Assembly (NCBI GenBank): GCA_018902385.1
Contig: JABSSW010000006.1
Coordinates: 496,001 to 560,000 of the forward strand
DNA from: Physcia stellaris
Taxonomy: Eukaryota > Ascomycota > Lecanoromycetes > Caliciales > Physciaceae
DNA length: 64,000 nt
Reading direction: 5' to 3'
Below, one piece after another: positions 46,101 through 58,817 of this stretch (the first letter of the stretch is position 1; each line of letters begins with the position of its first letter). The notes under the pieces were generated by a model. It was not told the origin of the DNA. It did no database searches and saw nothing but the letters and a program-made list of their open reading frames with translations. The translations under genes were made by a program, and so were the position numbers.

Positions 46101-47241
46101 GCTCTTGAACGAAGAAGGACGCACTATTCCTTTGACTTTTTCAGAAATAAATTCTGCAGTCTTCTCGGACGGCACGCCTTTCTCCAGACTTACAAGTACA
46201 GCAACTCGTGCCGCGGCCCAGCTTCAGACTTTCTATGGTATGACCAGCAGTCTGACCCAGACGGTCGAGATACCCACACCGCCATCGCCCCCTCCATGGC
46301 AACTCCTTGCTCAGAAGCTACGCGACGAAGCCGCTGCGTCTATGGCTCATGAGGCAGAGTTTATCCAGATGAAGAAAGATGTGCAGGACAGAAACGCAGC
46401 ACTAGCAATGCGAGACAAGATCGTCGAGGAGATGACCGTCAAGATTGAAGTTCTCGAGAAGCGCGCAGGGGAATCTGGCGGTCGCAGAGAGCAAGTGAGA
46501 GAACTGGAGACTGCACTTCAAGCCGCCAGGGCTAAGGAAAAGGACGCTGCGTCGACTTTGTTGGAACTTCGGAAGGAACTTCGGTCTCTCGAGGACGAGC
46601 GGCAAAAGTGGAAGAAGGACCCGAGAACACTCACTGCGACCGTTGTCAAATCCGCTCAAGCAACCGGCGCAGACTTACCACTCTCGGCATTCACTACGGC
46701 CCATATTCAGCTGCTAAAGTCACAGATATCCACCCTCGAATCTACGATCCGTTATCTACGACGTGCAGTCCATGCACAGCACATTGATTCGTCGCCTGCC
46801 TTCCTCCGTGAACCCCTCATCCAACCCCGCAGCCCTGTAGAGTCGCTCCTGCAGACTGAGGCACGGGATGTGCTGAAGGAGATGCTTCACCACGTCACAC
46901 AGCCCGAGAACCAACTCCCTAAGCTCAAGGTACCCCCGCAAGATGAGCGTTTGAAGTGGAGGCCTGCAAAGGAGACAGCCTCATGGCAGGCAAGCAGGCT
47001 GACGGAGGAATGGGAAGGATGGCGAGAGTGGAAGGACGACCTCGCAGAAAGAGCCAGAAACAAGACTAAGCCGAACCAAGAGCCAAATTCAGAGAAGAGA
47101 CCTAAGGATCTGCTGGCAAAGCTACAGATAAAAGTGCCGCATATCGAGGGTGCTGTGAAAGGAATCACCAAGGAGGTAAGGATACTGAGTCCTGGGGAGT
47201 GGGAAGACATCGAGTCGATAGTAGGGGTTGAAGCAACGTAG
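43132..47241 (+). CDS. ro-3: Dynactin large subunit p150Glued
   Basis: Three exons: 43132-43575, 43627-45641, 45693-47241; about 1335 residues. Residues 5-75 form a CAP-Gly domain (VGQTVEIQGGRTATVQFVG, GKNDGSV, GYGMFVRP), which binds microtubule ends. A long Ser/Pro/Arg-rich basic linker follows. From about residue 330 comes a coiled coil with heptads (TKIRVLEKKRQEDREKLKAL onward), then a globular dynactin domain (CCELLDKLTWISCMCNRFIR, SLESFEKIAGALHDLEPVE) and a second coiled coil. Splicing across the 51-nt intron at 45642-45692 restores ENMQRSIALMDHLAEVHITE; without it the frame closes early, so the apparent stop is intronic. The first intron, also 51 nt, is frame-preserving and could be read through. 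p150 tethers dynein to dynactin and cargo and is needed for nuclear migration in hyphae. Confidence 0.96.
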
Positions 47242-49639
47242 AAAGGCCCATTAGGTCGGTGAGGAAGCAACCCTTTTCATTCGCGAGGACCTTTATCAGT
47301 GTAACGATCAGTTTGTACTTCTCTCTGTACCTATTGCATGACCAACAACCCTCTTCGCATTCTGCATTGCTCGACGCACATTGTCACTACTGTGCATATC
47401 GATCTCCGAGATTCGAGATTTTCCTATATAACTTGATAAGACCGCCACTGAAGGTTTGTACACCCCTGAAATGTATAGGTATATCTTCCATATCCTCACA
47501 CTGTCCACCTTTCTTTTCAGTCTCCAAACCGAGTGTTAGCTGTCCATCCCTTAATTATAAAATCCATCACACACATCATAAGTCATATACTTGCTTTACC
47601 TTTACGTTGTATCACATGCATTTGTATGGCACTATCATCTTGATCAAATCTTCAGATGCCCTTGAAGCCCGTTCCGACGTGGCAATAACGTTTTCACGAT
47701 CCCACCTCAGCCCAGCAGGGCGGCGGAGCGGACACTAAGATTCCAAAACTCTTGAATCCATCACATCAAATATAAATATCCCCTTATTTTCAGTCTTACT
47801 TGAGCGGTCAAACCACAAGATTAAGGGGATTCAATCACTCATCTCCCTTGCGTCCTCATTACTATCGTATTGATGCCAAAAGATAACAGGGTATGAGTCT
47901 GAAGGAGTTGGCATACGTCAACATCCCTCGCGATGTAGCAAACCTAAATCGCTCAAGACCAGAAATCGCCTTATAATAGTTGTCCTCGGAAGTTGAAGTT
48001 CCGAAACACGGAAACCGGAGGCTGAGGCCCAAGCTTTGACTATTTCAGTACCCGGAATGCAAGACCTTGTTTCACGGGTCATTAGCAAAAACAAGCATGG
48101 CAACAAGCACAACCAGATACTTGACTGGTCCGTGCTGGCAACGTTTCAAACACTCTAGAGATCGATCATGGAAAAAGTCTTCACACCCTTTTCACTTACA
48201 AATTTTTAGCAGCTAAGACTGGTGCTACTGGGTCGAGGTTCCTCTCCAAGTCTGTGTAAGAACCTTCTGTGGGATTGATATCCCTGCGGTCAGGCTATTG
48301 GACTGCTGAAAAATGTCTGCATACTTACCTCCCAAATCCCAATTCTCTCTTGGTGAGAGAATCCGATTGGGAACTCTTTTAACTAGCGCCGGTTGGCGAT
48401 TAGCGTTATTGAAGGCTCAGAGATTTAGCTCCGACATAGTGGTCATACTTCGAGGTGATGAATCCTTTTTCTTACTGATTACAACAGGCCAGCTAAGGAT
48501 TGAGGGTTTATGAATTTCTTGCCATTGAATTGAATCCCACACCAATCATATGACGACATCATGGCGAGAGGAAGCATGAGGTGTGTCGCTTCATCCTAAC
48601 AACAGTATCTCTTTCTGTCTTACCATAATTTGACTTTTCGCGTGCCCTACGTTATCGTTACTTCGGGAATTCCTCTTCTCACTTTGCCTACTGCTCTTCT
48701 CAGTTTACCTTCTGCTCTTCTGGTTTTGCCTTCTGTGATTACAACATCTTCCTCTTCCAATCTCTTCTTTCGCCTTGGGAATCATGGTAAAGAATCCCAG
48801 TAGACAGAATTTCCAACATGTGCCCCAGAGGCGGACATCCTCAGGAATCCACCCACACCCCGACTATGCCACCCCTGTCCGAACACAGAAATGTCACAAC
48901 AATCTAGCCCGCCACCTATTCCTAGGAGAAAGGACATACGATTTGGCAGGGCAAATTGATTTCTAATTCCAATCAAGAAAGTATAGAGAGAGAGAGAATA
49001 CAGTCTGAAGTCTCTGACTCATATCATTGGAATCTCAACGACAACATTAGCTAAACATCTGCAGGTAACCGTGTGAAGATGTCTGTCGAGCGTCTGCGAG
49101 ATTAATCTCTCTCACCCAGCATCGACAATGAGCTCGTCCACTGTATTGTTGAGGGTCAACTTGCAGGATACGCCTTCGCAACCCGTTGGGATTACAAGGG
49201 TCATACAGCTGTCATCACTACGTGTTCTTCCGTTGTTGGGCCAACCATTTATCTCTTTCGACTTACCGGAGAATCCCGCTTGTCTTTCCTCCTTCCAAAG
49301 CTGCTAAGTGGATAGGTCCAAGAACTCATTACATGGAGTGCAGACAACAAGCATCCTTTCATCTTTAGCCACTCTCCTAGTTTAAACCCCAATTACAGGC
49401 CTGTTTTCGTTTTCAAGCTCAATCCTGTTTACGTCAAACTCATCACACAAGCATTACAAAGAACATACATTCAGATGGGATAATGCCTAAAACCGAACAT
49501 AGCACCACTGCCAAAAACCCTTCAACTAATACCACTTCAACTGAGACGCCATTGTAAACGATTATGGTGCAGCCTGCGAGAGGCTTAAGGTGGATCCGAA
49601 AAAGCCCCTAATACCTGGACAGTATTCCGGTCAAATGGG
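47242..49639. other. Gene-poor region
   Basis: No supported gene. A GA dinucleotide run lies at about 48985-48998. Pieces of protein-like sequence, such as NELVHCIVEGQLAGYAFATR near 49128-49190, suggest decayed coding DNA leading into the helicase relic that follows. Confidence 0.45.
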
Positions 49640-49828
49640 ACCTGAGGCTGAGCTCAAACCTCACCAGGTGGTGGCGCTCGATTGACCCCTCTAGATTGAG
49701 AAATTGATTGGCGGTGCTCTTCTCGCGGATGATATGGGCTTAGGCAAGACGGTGACCGCCCTTTCTGTGATATCCGAATACGCCTACCATGTCATTGAAG
49801 CAAACCCATGCTCATGGTTGCCATAGAG
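49640..49828 (+). pseudogene. SNF2-family helicase fragment (motif I), relic 1
   Basis: In one frame the sequence reads LKPHQVVALD, a stop, a short gap and then IGGALLADDMGLGKTVTALS, VISEYAYHVIEANP. LADDMGLGKT is the ATP-binding motif of SNF2/Rad5-like helicases. The upstream and downstream DNA has stops in all frames and no full gene can be drawn, so this is a degenerate host-gene copy. Family members are 900 or more residues; here about 60 codons are recognisable. Confidence 0.75.
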
Positions 49829-52800
49829 AACTGGATTACGTCCGGCTGTACGAGCGTTCTCTACTCGGGTAACTTCAACATTTGGACGACTTTGTCAACA
49901 ATGAGGTCGAAAGCCGGCCAAATCCATCGCCACTTGGAGGGTCTCTTTTTCAATGATTGTAGCCTGATGAAGTAACTTGAGTTTTAATACTTATATTTTA
50001 GGTCCTAAGGATGGAAATTGCTACACTCTTCATCTTTACCGAAAATCAGAAGTAAAAGAAATTTTCATTTCGTGTGGGAGATATACAAAAGCTCTTTCAT
50101 TCAATCATTACTATGAACCTTTGGTGATTGCCCTTGTCAATTTCACATCCATTAAGTCAGGGGGATGTAGCCTGCATAGCAATGCGATAAAGGCGAGATT
50201 CTTTGATGACTTAGACTGAAGAACGATACTTTCGTATTGCAGAGGGTCTTGAAAGTATCATTATAATACACAAATTGTCAGACAAAGTCCCCCATCAAGA
50301 GAGCGAAGAGGCGGATGCCAACGAGACGAACACGACATAAGGACAACAACCACGAGGAAAAAGAGGAGCAGCTTGTAGATGAAAGGGCTGACACTTGGCA
50401 GCTGATGAAATATTTCAGATATATGGAACGCTCATCGCGCTTCTTCCATACATATGGGTTTGGGAACATGTGGATACAGCAAATCTATTAAAAAGTTCCG
50501 GCCACACCCCACAGCCTAGCGAATGGAAAGAGAAGTTTGCTATCCTGGAAGCAAAGCCTTTTCAGTCACTAATAATGCTTCCGAATGGAAGAAGTCGAGG
50601 TACTCAACGCCTGCATCAGACACATGACCAGTGAAGTGCTACAAAAAGTTACCATGTTCGGTGATCACAAGAACCTTGGACGCATTCAATAATATCGCAA
50701 GAACGTACCCGAATATTGATCGGGTACGTTCGATGATTGAGAATGCAGTAGTGACCAGAGTGAGTGCCGCCGGAGGCCCCGGGAAACGACGAGATCCAGG
50801 CGTTTCGACTCAAGATTTAGCTCAAATTTTAAGTGGAAAACACGATAACGCAGAAGCCCCTACTACCGATCTCTTGTCACGTTTAAGTCTGGTACGACCA
50901 AACCCTACCCCTTACGATACTCGCGCTGAAGATTTCTAAGTTTGTCCATTGTACGTAATCATCACTTATGCACCGACGAGTTTTGGCCAGATACCGTACA
51001 TTTTGTTTCGAAGTGGCTTTCGCATGCATCTCCCGATTGCAGAAATCGTTATTAACAAATTCACCTATAAGGAGCAGCTGAACATCGCTGTTTTGGTGAA
51101 GGTGCCCCAGATTGAGCCAACCTACCACCCCCTTGTCTGTTTGTTCAGCAGCCACCATTATTCTTTGGCCTGCAATCCAGAGACGGCTGTTGACGGGCGC
51201 AGAGGCTGTGAAATGGCTCAAATCACAGCCTCACCAGTCATATCTGGTTCATCAACGACCTTAGGATTACTCCCAGAAGCTATTTCCTTTTTCAATGAAA
51301 ATATGCTCTTCGAAAGACAGATTGACTTTGAACGTCTCGCTGGAGACGTCTTTTCATACATTTAACACCTTGTCGACGTTGGCGTGCCCAAACTTCCCAT
51401 GACTTCACACGATCTGGTAGTCCGTCCGAAAAGGAAGCAAGAACTCAGCTTCGAATTTCTACCTCTGACTCGGTTCTGAAAGCTTCAAAGATTCTCAGGA
51501 CCTTGAGCATTGAATGACGAAAGCTGATTTCCGTACAGTATTCAAAAATTGCACAAGGAATTGAAAACTCTCAATTTCACACTGTATCTTGGATCATGTT
51601 CAACGGAGTATTGAACGCTACTTTCTGATAGTAAGCTAAAATTACAAAAGCTTGCGTTTTTTTTACACCTATATAACTGCAATCTGTCTGCCTCGACCAT
51701 TGGGCTACTTGTCAACTTTTCGCAACTTGTTAACAGCTTCGATCACATTGATAGTCGACCCTTCTTCAGCCTCAATGTGAGGGTGGAACATCGCTCAAGA
51801 CTCCAGCTGCGCGCATTGGGCACTTAGGAATTTCACCGATAGGTCAGGAGTCTTGTGACTCCGGTCCGATATCATCTGCAAAGACCTCGCCTGTCTTTAT
51901 GCAGAGACGTAGGCTCAGGAAGAGCACTTTAGAGTCTTTCAAGAATGTCGACTCAGAGTACATATCATCTGCACCTGCTACTGAAAAGTGTTTAGCTTCT
52001 TACAACGGCAATGAGGTGACTATTTGGTCTATCGATTATCTTAACTACATTTACAGAGCTCAGTACGTCAAAGCCTTATTTATACATATAAAAGCTACGG
52101 ATATATGTAATTCTCTTAAAAACATGCTTAAATGAACGTCGCTCGATGTTTGATTATTTTCTTTTACCTTCACGCACCTTTATAGCCACACGCCGCAAAG
52201 TACCGGCGTTGTAGAACATGACATAGACCGATTCAAGTCTACACAAGACAATCCCTATCAAGAGTTCCGAGACGCCCTCACCAACCGACATTTCAGCAAG
52301 GAGAAATCCCCTGATGAGAGGTTTGCCTACAAGAAATCGGAGCCAGCAGCTATGATCGATACTGTACGCAAGAGTGCCGCATATTTCATAATACAGTGTA
52401 AATTGGGTTAAATCAAATTGTAAGAAATGAGTATTTAGACTCGCCAGTAAGCGATGAGGTTGAAGAGTGTCTTATTAGAGAGGTACGTAAGATCTCATAT
52501 TCAACTTTTAGAATCATTTCCCATACTAGGAGCGATAGCATCTTTCCTCAGCCAAATTTGATCCAAAGACGTTTTTTTTTTTTGCTAAATCTTGGCAATG
52601 TATCTTGGGGTGAGAGCACAAGCTAATATACTATAGGACCGACAAGGCGGGGAATCGGGCGGAGAGTGCTTTATTGCACTGACGTGAACAGTGACAACTC
52701 TTATCACAGTATGTATCCTACATCATGCTGTGGAATAGCTACTTGTCTATGGTGCTGGAGGAAGGCAATGCAAACAAGTCACTGCTAAGTTAAATTCAGT

Positions 52801-53159
52801 AAACGGCATCATTAAGGAAATAGATACGGAACACCATCATCCACAATGTCGGGAAACCGAACTCGAAATCACCAAGCGAGACTCCAGCAAGGTCGGCAAT
52901 AGATATATGCAACGCCAAAGAAGACCAGCTGTCTATCAGCCTGAAAAATGGAGGGAGCTATGATTTCCCTCCTGCGCCACCCAAGACACAATGAATGAAA
53001 TGTTCAGGCAGCAGGAACAGTTTATAGATGATGTGGCGTTATCAGCAAGCAACCAGTCAGCCTCCTGTGAAATGCGAGCTCATTCGGGCTTGCAATGGGA
53101 TTTACTGGTCCAAAGTAGCCGAGGACCGGTTTGGCAAAAGCTAACTTGTCATTGTCTCA
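49829..53159. other. Degenerate region, possible decayed coding DNA
   Basis: Between relics. Short frames at 50631-50939 (ENAVVTRVSAAGGPGKRRDP) and 50949-51365 look protein-like but I cannot name them; they may be later parts of the helicase copy. A near 52230 stretch (DRFKSTQDNPYQEFRDALTN) also looks ex-coding. A perfect hairpin lies at 50701-50731. Confidence 0.35.
50701..50731. repeat. Perfect 12-bp-stem hairpin
   Basis: GAACGTACCCGA, a 7-base spacer ATATTGA, then TCGGGTACGTTC. The arms are exact reverse complements. It lies within a degenerate protein-like frame. Purpose unknown. Confidence 0.8.
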
Positions 53160-53280
53160 GATCTTGAGCCAGACAAACGGGCTTCTTTTCTTCGATCGAC
53201 CCGGAATCGACAAGACGATTTTGATCAAAGTCATGGCTCGAAGATTCGATTACACCGTGCATCAACTTTCACGAGCAGAT
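53160..53280 (+). pseudogene. AAA+ ATPase fragment (Walker A region), relic
   Basis: One frame reads ILSQTNGLLFFDRPGIDKTI then LIKVMARRFDYTVHQLSRAD. It corresponds to the 'LLLFGPPGTGKT-LARALA' segment of AAA+ ATPases, with the P-loop degraded to DRPGIDKT (glycines lost), so it could not bind nucleotide normally. Flanking DNA has stops in all frames. A second AAA+ piece (Walker B) lies at 57690-57801. Confidence 0.6.
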
Positions 53281-55949
53281 GTAAACAGCAAGTGACAAGA
53301 TGATAGTGAGAAGTAAGCAGTATTATCCCTAGACTTTTGATGATGCTGATAAAGCTATAGATTCGTTAGAAGACCATTCGAACAGACAATCGCCAATCAG
53401 TCAGTCATGATCTTCAAGATAGCTACCACATTCAGCAACAGTATACGATCGCGGATCTTGCATCCGATCAGGATGGAAAATGTGCCGTTTCCGGCGTCTC
53501 CGGTGTCTCCTTTGCCAAACTTAAGACGTTAATTGAAGAGGATAACCTTGTCGATCGACTCGACGTCAGTGTGTTCTTCGGTGTGATTTAGGATACAGAG
53601 GGAGGCAAGCATGGCTTGACCTCAATGACTTGTGATCGGCATTTACGCCAGTCTTCTAGTGAGAATGAGAACGAGGAGATAGAAGCTGAGACAAGTGCCG
53701 AGGAGGCATCCTCCGAAGCAGACGCCACTTAGACGTGATGGCCACCCTGGGCAATGCTCTCACCAAGGCTGGACAGACCGTAGTCATTCGGAAAAGTCGA
53801 TACAATGAGAGCGAAGGTAAGACTCAGGGAGGTGCCCATTGTAACTCACAAGCTTAGATCTGTGGTCCCCCTGCACAAGAGCGACGGCGAGGTGAAGGAG
53901 TTTCGCATGTTAATCATCTCATCATCAATAAAATCAATGTAAGCTTCGCTCTATTCCATACTCTAATCACCTTAGTTCTTGAACATAGAGCAGAATTGGT
54001 CAAAACATCTCTCTAGGTTGATTTCAAGTCTGAATATCTCTCAAAGCGCGATGATTCTCATGTCTGTTGGAAGAAGTCCAAGTCCCACCATTATGAACGA
54101 TTGGGACGGTTCACTGGTTTGAGGATCCCGTATCTTTGTATTAAGCATAGTTGTTTCTGTCATCAATGCGGTATCTCTCAGCGAGAGTCTGGACACCTTT
54201 TGTGCTCTCACTATGGGCCATCATCATCTCCGCGATCATCGTTCCCGTCATCACCATCGTCCTTGTCAGACCTGCAATCTTCATCTCCCGCAGAATTACA
54301 CTCATCACCTCCGTCAGACCCACGTGACCTGGGACGAGGGTGGATAATATATGTCCATCAATAGAATGTATCGAGAACACATCAGACCGGCCACGGTCAC
54401 TAACATGATCTATCCTTCACGCTTGGGCATACTCAAAACCATCGAAAAGATCCATGGCGGTCAATCTTCACCGACCGTCTAGGATGAATTTCTCCAAAGG
54501 ATATATAGGACTGCTTGCGCAATACGAACAGGATGCTAACATCGTTCTCATGTTCGTCATGAAGTCCAAAAATCAGAATAACCAGTACAAACCCCTCCTC
54601 ATTACCACCGGTGGGCAGTCCGACAAAAGATCAATGAGCACACCGTTGCCGCTAGCTCCGGGTACTGCTCTGGAGACATTGTTTCGGAAACGGAACATAA
54701 CCGAAGACGATGGCTGGGATTCCGATTATGGTATGCCTGGATTTACATCTTGACCTGAGGGCACCCCCATGGATCAGATCATACGATATCTCGATGCTCG
54801 TTATTACGAGGGTTTCAAAACGGGCAATTCGGTTAGAGATATCGAATATGAGTAAGAGCAACGGCACAAATGCAGGGGGTTCATATTACGAAAAAAAACG
54901 AAATGATAACTGACATCCAACAAAAGGCAATCTCAACCATGAAAACATTCAGCTCCCACTGCTGAGGAAAACATTTTGGGGCCACCTATACGATCTGTGA
55001 AAAGAAACGTTGCGGCGAGATTGCTGTCATACCTAAGATATTCATTATTCTATCTCTATAATCGCAATCAATGCCGCCCAGGAGAAAGCGCGTCAAGCAA
55101 GGCTTTTTCGGATTAACGATCGCGTTTGCGAAAATTCCATCTTCGAAGTGGGACGGGGAGCGAAATCCATGGAGGATGGACGTGAGCCATCGCTGGATGC
55201 ACTTATTGCAGAAATCCTCCCTGTTGTTTCGACTCAGGACTTCCATGACTTCACCGGTTCGACCAAATTATGGACTAGAGGAAATCATGACATGATGGAT
55301 TCCCTTGAGAAGGGAGGCATGAGAGAGTTAAATGTTTCACGGCCAAGCAAGCCGAGGAGAAGTCCAAAGGACAATTCGGAATGAAGAAAGAAACATAGCG
55401 CTTCGTGCACTGAGGTGTAAAAATTGTTAGGTACTAGATACAAAGATTACTCTTTAGATATCGTCCCATCATAAGTTTTTACTGTACGAGAATGGACTTC
55501 CTTTCTCTTCCCTCCCACTTGGTCTGCTGTAAGTGATACGGCCGAGTTACCTGAGAATACTCGGTTTGAGGCGCTCTGAGAGCAAAACAACTTGACTGCG
55601 ATGGAACCACACTCCGGAGCTGGTTTGAATTAAAAAGACTATGAGAACGTCTTAGCCTACGCCTGCGTAGACAACTTTCAGAAAAAAATTGCAGCGCCAA
55701 ATCGTGCCAAAGATTCAGACTGTGTCACAAATATCAGGGAAAAGGTAAGTTGTCTTTCAACTGATTGCGCTTTCTTCGAACTTGGTTCAAACGGGGGTCT
55801 ATCCACGCTTCTATGAAACTCCAGAACATATTCCTTGAAGAGTCTAGTTGACGAAGGCTCCATATAAGCATCCGAGAATCCAATCAGGAAGAACGCTAGC
55901 TACCAACAAACATTCACGAGATTTCGAAAACAATTCATATTCGACATGC
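53281..55949. other. Degenerate region, no intact gene
   Basis: Several protein-like pieces occur (for example SKRDDSHVCWKKSKSHHYER and FTGLRIPYLCIKHSCFCHQC near 54040-54170), with stops between them. No family recognised. A run of CATCATC/CGTCATC trinucleotides occurs at 54210-54260. Confidence 0.35.
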
Positions 55950-56800
55950 TCTATTGTCGGACTGTCTCACAATCAATCATATCGTCAACCGATCTCTGAG
56001 CAAGAAAAATGGCTGTTACCTCGCAGACGTACCCGGCATGGGAAAGGTCAGTCTATGACTATAAAGTTTTTGTTCACCGATCCGATTAGCTGACTTGGTT
56101 CGCAATCCAGACAGTCGTGTGCTTTGTGGTTGTGATGGTTCTTCTTCTACTTCACGAAGCCCACAAAGATGTCAAGGATTTCGAAAAGAATCCTCGAAGC
56201 AGCAAATATACCCATTAAAACGAGGAGGGGGGAAGGAAGCTGCACCAGACCGCGAAAGCTTTTCAACTGTCCCTTCCGTCGGGAGGGATATCTTGCTACT
56301 AGGTTCCAGCCAGCCCAGAAAAAGAGTAAACGTCGTATCAGTCTTGAACCCACTCTTCAAAACTGGATAAGCGAATATGAGACTCACGTTCAACCCCGTT
56401 CCGGATTGAAGCTTATGGTCGGGTCATCAGTATGGTTTGAGCAAACATCCGCTCAAACCTCACTTGGACGACATAAAGAGCGTCCTTTCCATCCCAGCCG
56501 CCTGCCCTTCCACAAGGAGGAAAGGATGACTGCGGACGACTATACCCATGAATTCTTGGGAAATCGTCACGACCCCTGATTCGTTTGTTGATCATATTGT
56601 CACCCTGACCAACAGCAAGCATCATTTTTCAATAATCCAGTCAACAAGGAACAAGCTACACACTTTTACTCAAATGCAGAGAAATACCCTCCCTCATTTG
56701 CTCATTCATCGCCGTCGACGAAGCCTATCAATGGGTCACTCGCGAGAAAAGGCCCTGGTCAGATATCAAACTACTACACGAGGTTCAGACATTCTGGAAA
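55950..56800 (+). pseudogene. SNF2-family helicase fragments (motifs I and II), relic 2
   Basis: At 55975-56060 one frame reads HIVNRSLSKKNGCYLADVPG then MGKVSL and a stop, resembling motif I of SNF2 proteins. At 56703-56797 another frame reads SFIAVDEAYQWVTREKRPWS then DIKLLHEVQTFWK, resembling motif II (DEAH) and what follows. The spacing of about 640 bases and order fit one decayed helicase copy, distinct in sequence from relic 1. The DEAH is DEAY and motif I lacks its threonine. Not functional. Confidence 0.6.
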
Positions 56801-57689
56801 TGACAGAAACGTCGCGGACAAAGCGGTCAGAGCTGCTACTGAGACCGCCAAAAGAGCCCGAGAGACGAACATTCGCGAAGGCAGAGGGTAAAAAGGTTGC
56901 CTTCTCTGATTGTCGGGACGAAATTGCTAACGTGGATGATTTTTCGATACAACATCAATTCTAACGCTTACCAGCGAGCTGGCCGCCGGGTTTCTGAGCG
57001 AAAGACAAGCTGCCGTAGTTCCTTGCCCCTATTACCAATACTCGGGGTTGCTGGATTGCCGCCAACAAGTCGAAGAAGGGTGGCAATGACCACGTCGCTG
57101 TTTGTCCATTGGTGCCGCGGTCCGGAAGACGGGTGTCCAATGGGACACGCATAAAGATCGCCGCTGCGAGCAATTGGTGCATCGTCTTGCCGTATTGGCC
57201 TGACATTCGCAGGAGGTGGAGCGTCTGTAAAGGACGAGAATGCATGGAACAGAATCGTATATCTCGTGGTCTCTTGGAACTCGTTTTCCGGCATCGATCT
57301 CATCGATGTTATGAACATGTGTGTGATATCATTTGCTAACCTGGATTTGAAATCTTAGTATTTATACAGACAAACCCAGCTCGTCCAGTCATTTTCAATC
57401 TCGAAACTGGGTTCTGAAATCACTTTTCGAAGAAGGCAGACTTTGCACTATACTTTTCTATTGGGTACGCAGAGGTCAATACCTACTATAGGAAACTCTG
57501 TCACGAAGAACGATGCCATCTCTTAAGTCGGATGTCACTAGTAGGATGTCATCATTCTGTCGGCTTGAAGTACAATCGCAAAAAGACGCAAAGTATGACG
57601 AAACCCTGGATCAATTAGGCGTTTCTTTAGTGGAGATGAAGTTTCCAATTTATATCACTCAAGCCGCATGGTTGCAAAGTGAATGGAGA
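56801..57689. other. Degenerate region, no intact gene
   Basis: Protein-like fragments on both strands, none recognised. The reverse strand at 56968-57318 has an open stretch of about 110 codons without family resemblance. Confidence 0.35.
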
Positions 57690-57801
57690 GAACTGAGCAG
57701 AACATCGCTGCTGAGAACGCACCGTCGATCATCATCCTTAATGAGATTGATAGTCTAGGTCAATATTGGTCCAAAACAAGCAATGATCAAAGGAAAGCTG
57801 T
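57690..57801 (+). pseudogene. AAA+ ATPase fragment (Walker B region), relic
   Basis: One frame reads MERTEQNIAAENAPSIIILN then EIDSLGQYWSK and stops after NDQRKAV. PSIIILNEIDSLG matches the AAA+ Walker B block PSIIFIDEIDSLG with the first Asp changed to Asn. It may belong with the Walker A relic at 53160-53280, though 4.4 kb apart, or with another copy. Confidence 0.6.
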
Positions 57802-58817
57802 GTAAAGTCAAGGTAATACTCGGCCACGCCGAACAAGGAAACCGAACAGCGAGTTGATGATATCGGCGGCTGACGAAGAAGTGCGGGCGAAAGAGATATT
57901 GCCCATCGAAGCACCGCGAAGATGAACAGGTAAGGAAAAATGGAGATTTACATCTTGATGAGAGAGGGCGATGCGCGTAGGAAGCAACACTGAGCGCGAG
58001 AAATAGGATTTAGAGAAACTTCGAAGGAGCAGTAGGTCTAGCATTCCTTTGTTAGTGTGTAAGCCATAGGCTAGGTTCCAAAGAATGACCGGAACAATTG
58101 GTACGTGGTGCTATTGTTGGAAAGTTAATCAGAGGTCATCGAGATTGGTGTTTTTCGTAATCTTAATGTAATTGGAATATAACACCTGAAAGGATCATTA
58201 TCCCATAGCCTGGTACGAAGTGGTGCCATTTCTCAGCCTATACGTACTCCGACAGACCTCCGATTACCCGACTTCGGATAGCAACAGAAGATGATGTCTT
58301 ATAAATGTAGTCTTCCATGTTCTTTGTGCCAATGACGAGAATGCGTCATGTCAGACGTTAAGGAGTATATCAATGGCGATGTATGGGAGGCAGATCGCAC
58401 CACACCAGACCACGGGATATCGCTGATGGCGCTTCGAGAGCAATAATGTTCGGACCAAGATGGAATAGGGTGTCAGCTACGCAATAAGAGAAGATGTGGA
58501 GTATATAGGTTGTGTTAGAAAGTTCATAGCATACCTGAATGATCCCACAACGCAGGCTTTCTCCATTGCTCCTGGGGAGGCCTATTTCGCTATTAGATAG
58601 TGCTTCATCAAGACAGCGTGTCCAACCACTTCCATGGTGACGAGCGACGAGGCGATGTCATGCGACAAGCGACGAACGTTGTACAACATGGTCGCAAATA
58701 CACCAGCCGACTAGACATCCATGTGGAGATATATTCCACGATTTTTTGAAGTAGGTATGGTTCATTCCACCAGCCGCTACATCACCAAATTCGTGGGAAA
58801 AAGCCCCGATTCCAGAT
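57802..58817. other. Intergenic, no supported gene
   Basis: No domain or repeat seen. It precedes the small secreted-type gene and should hold its promoter. Confidence 0.45.
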
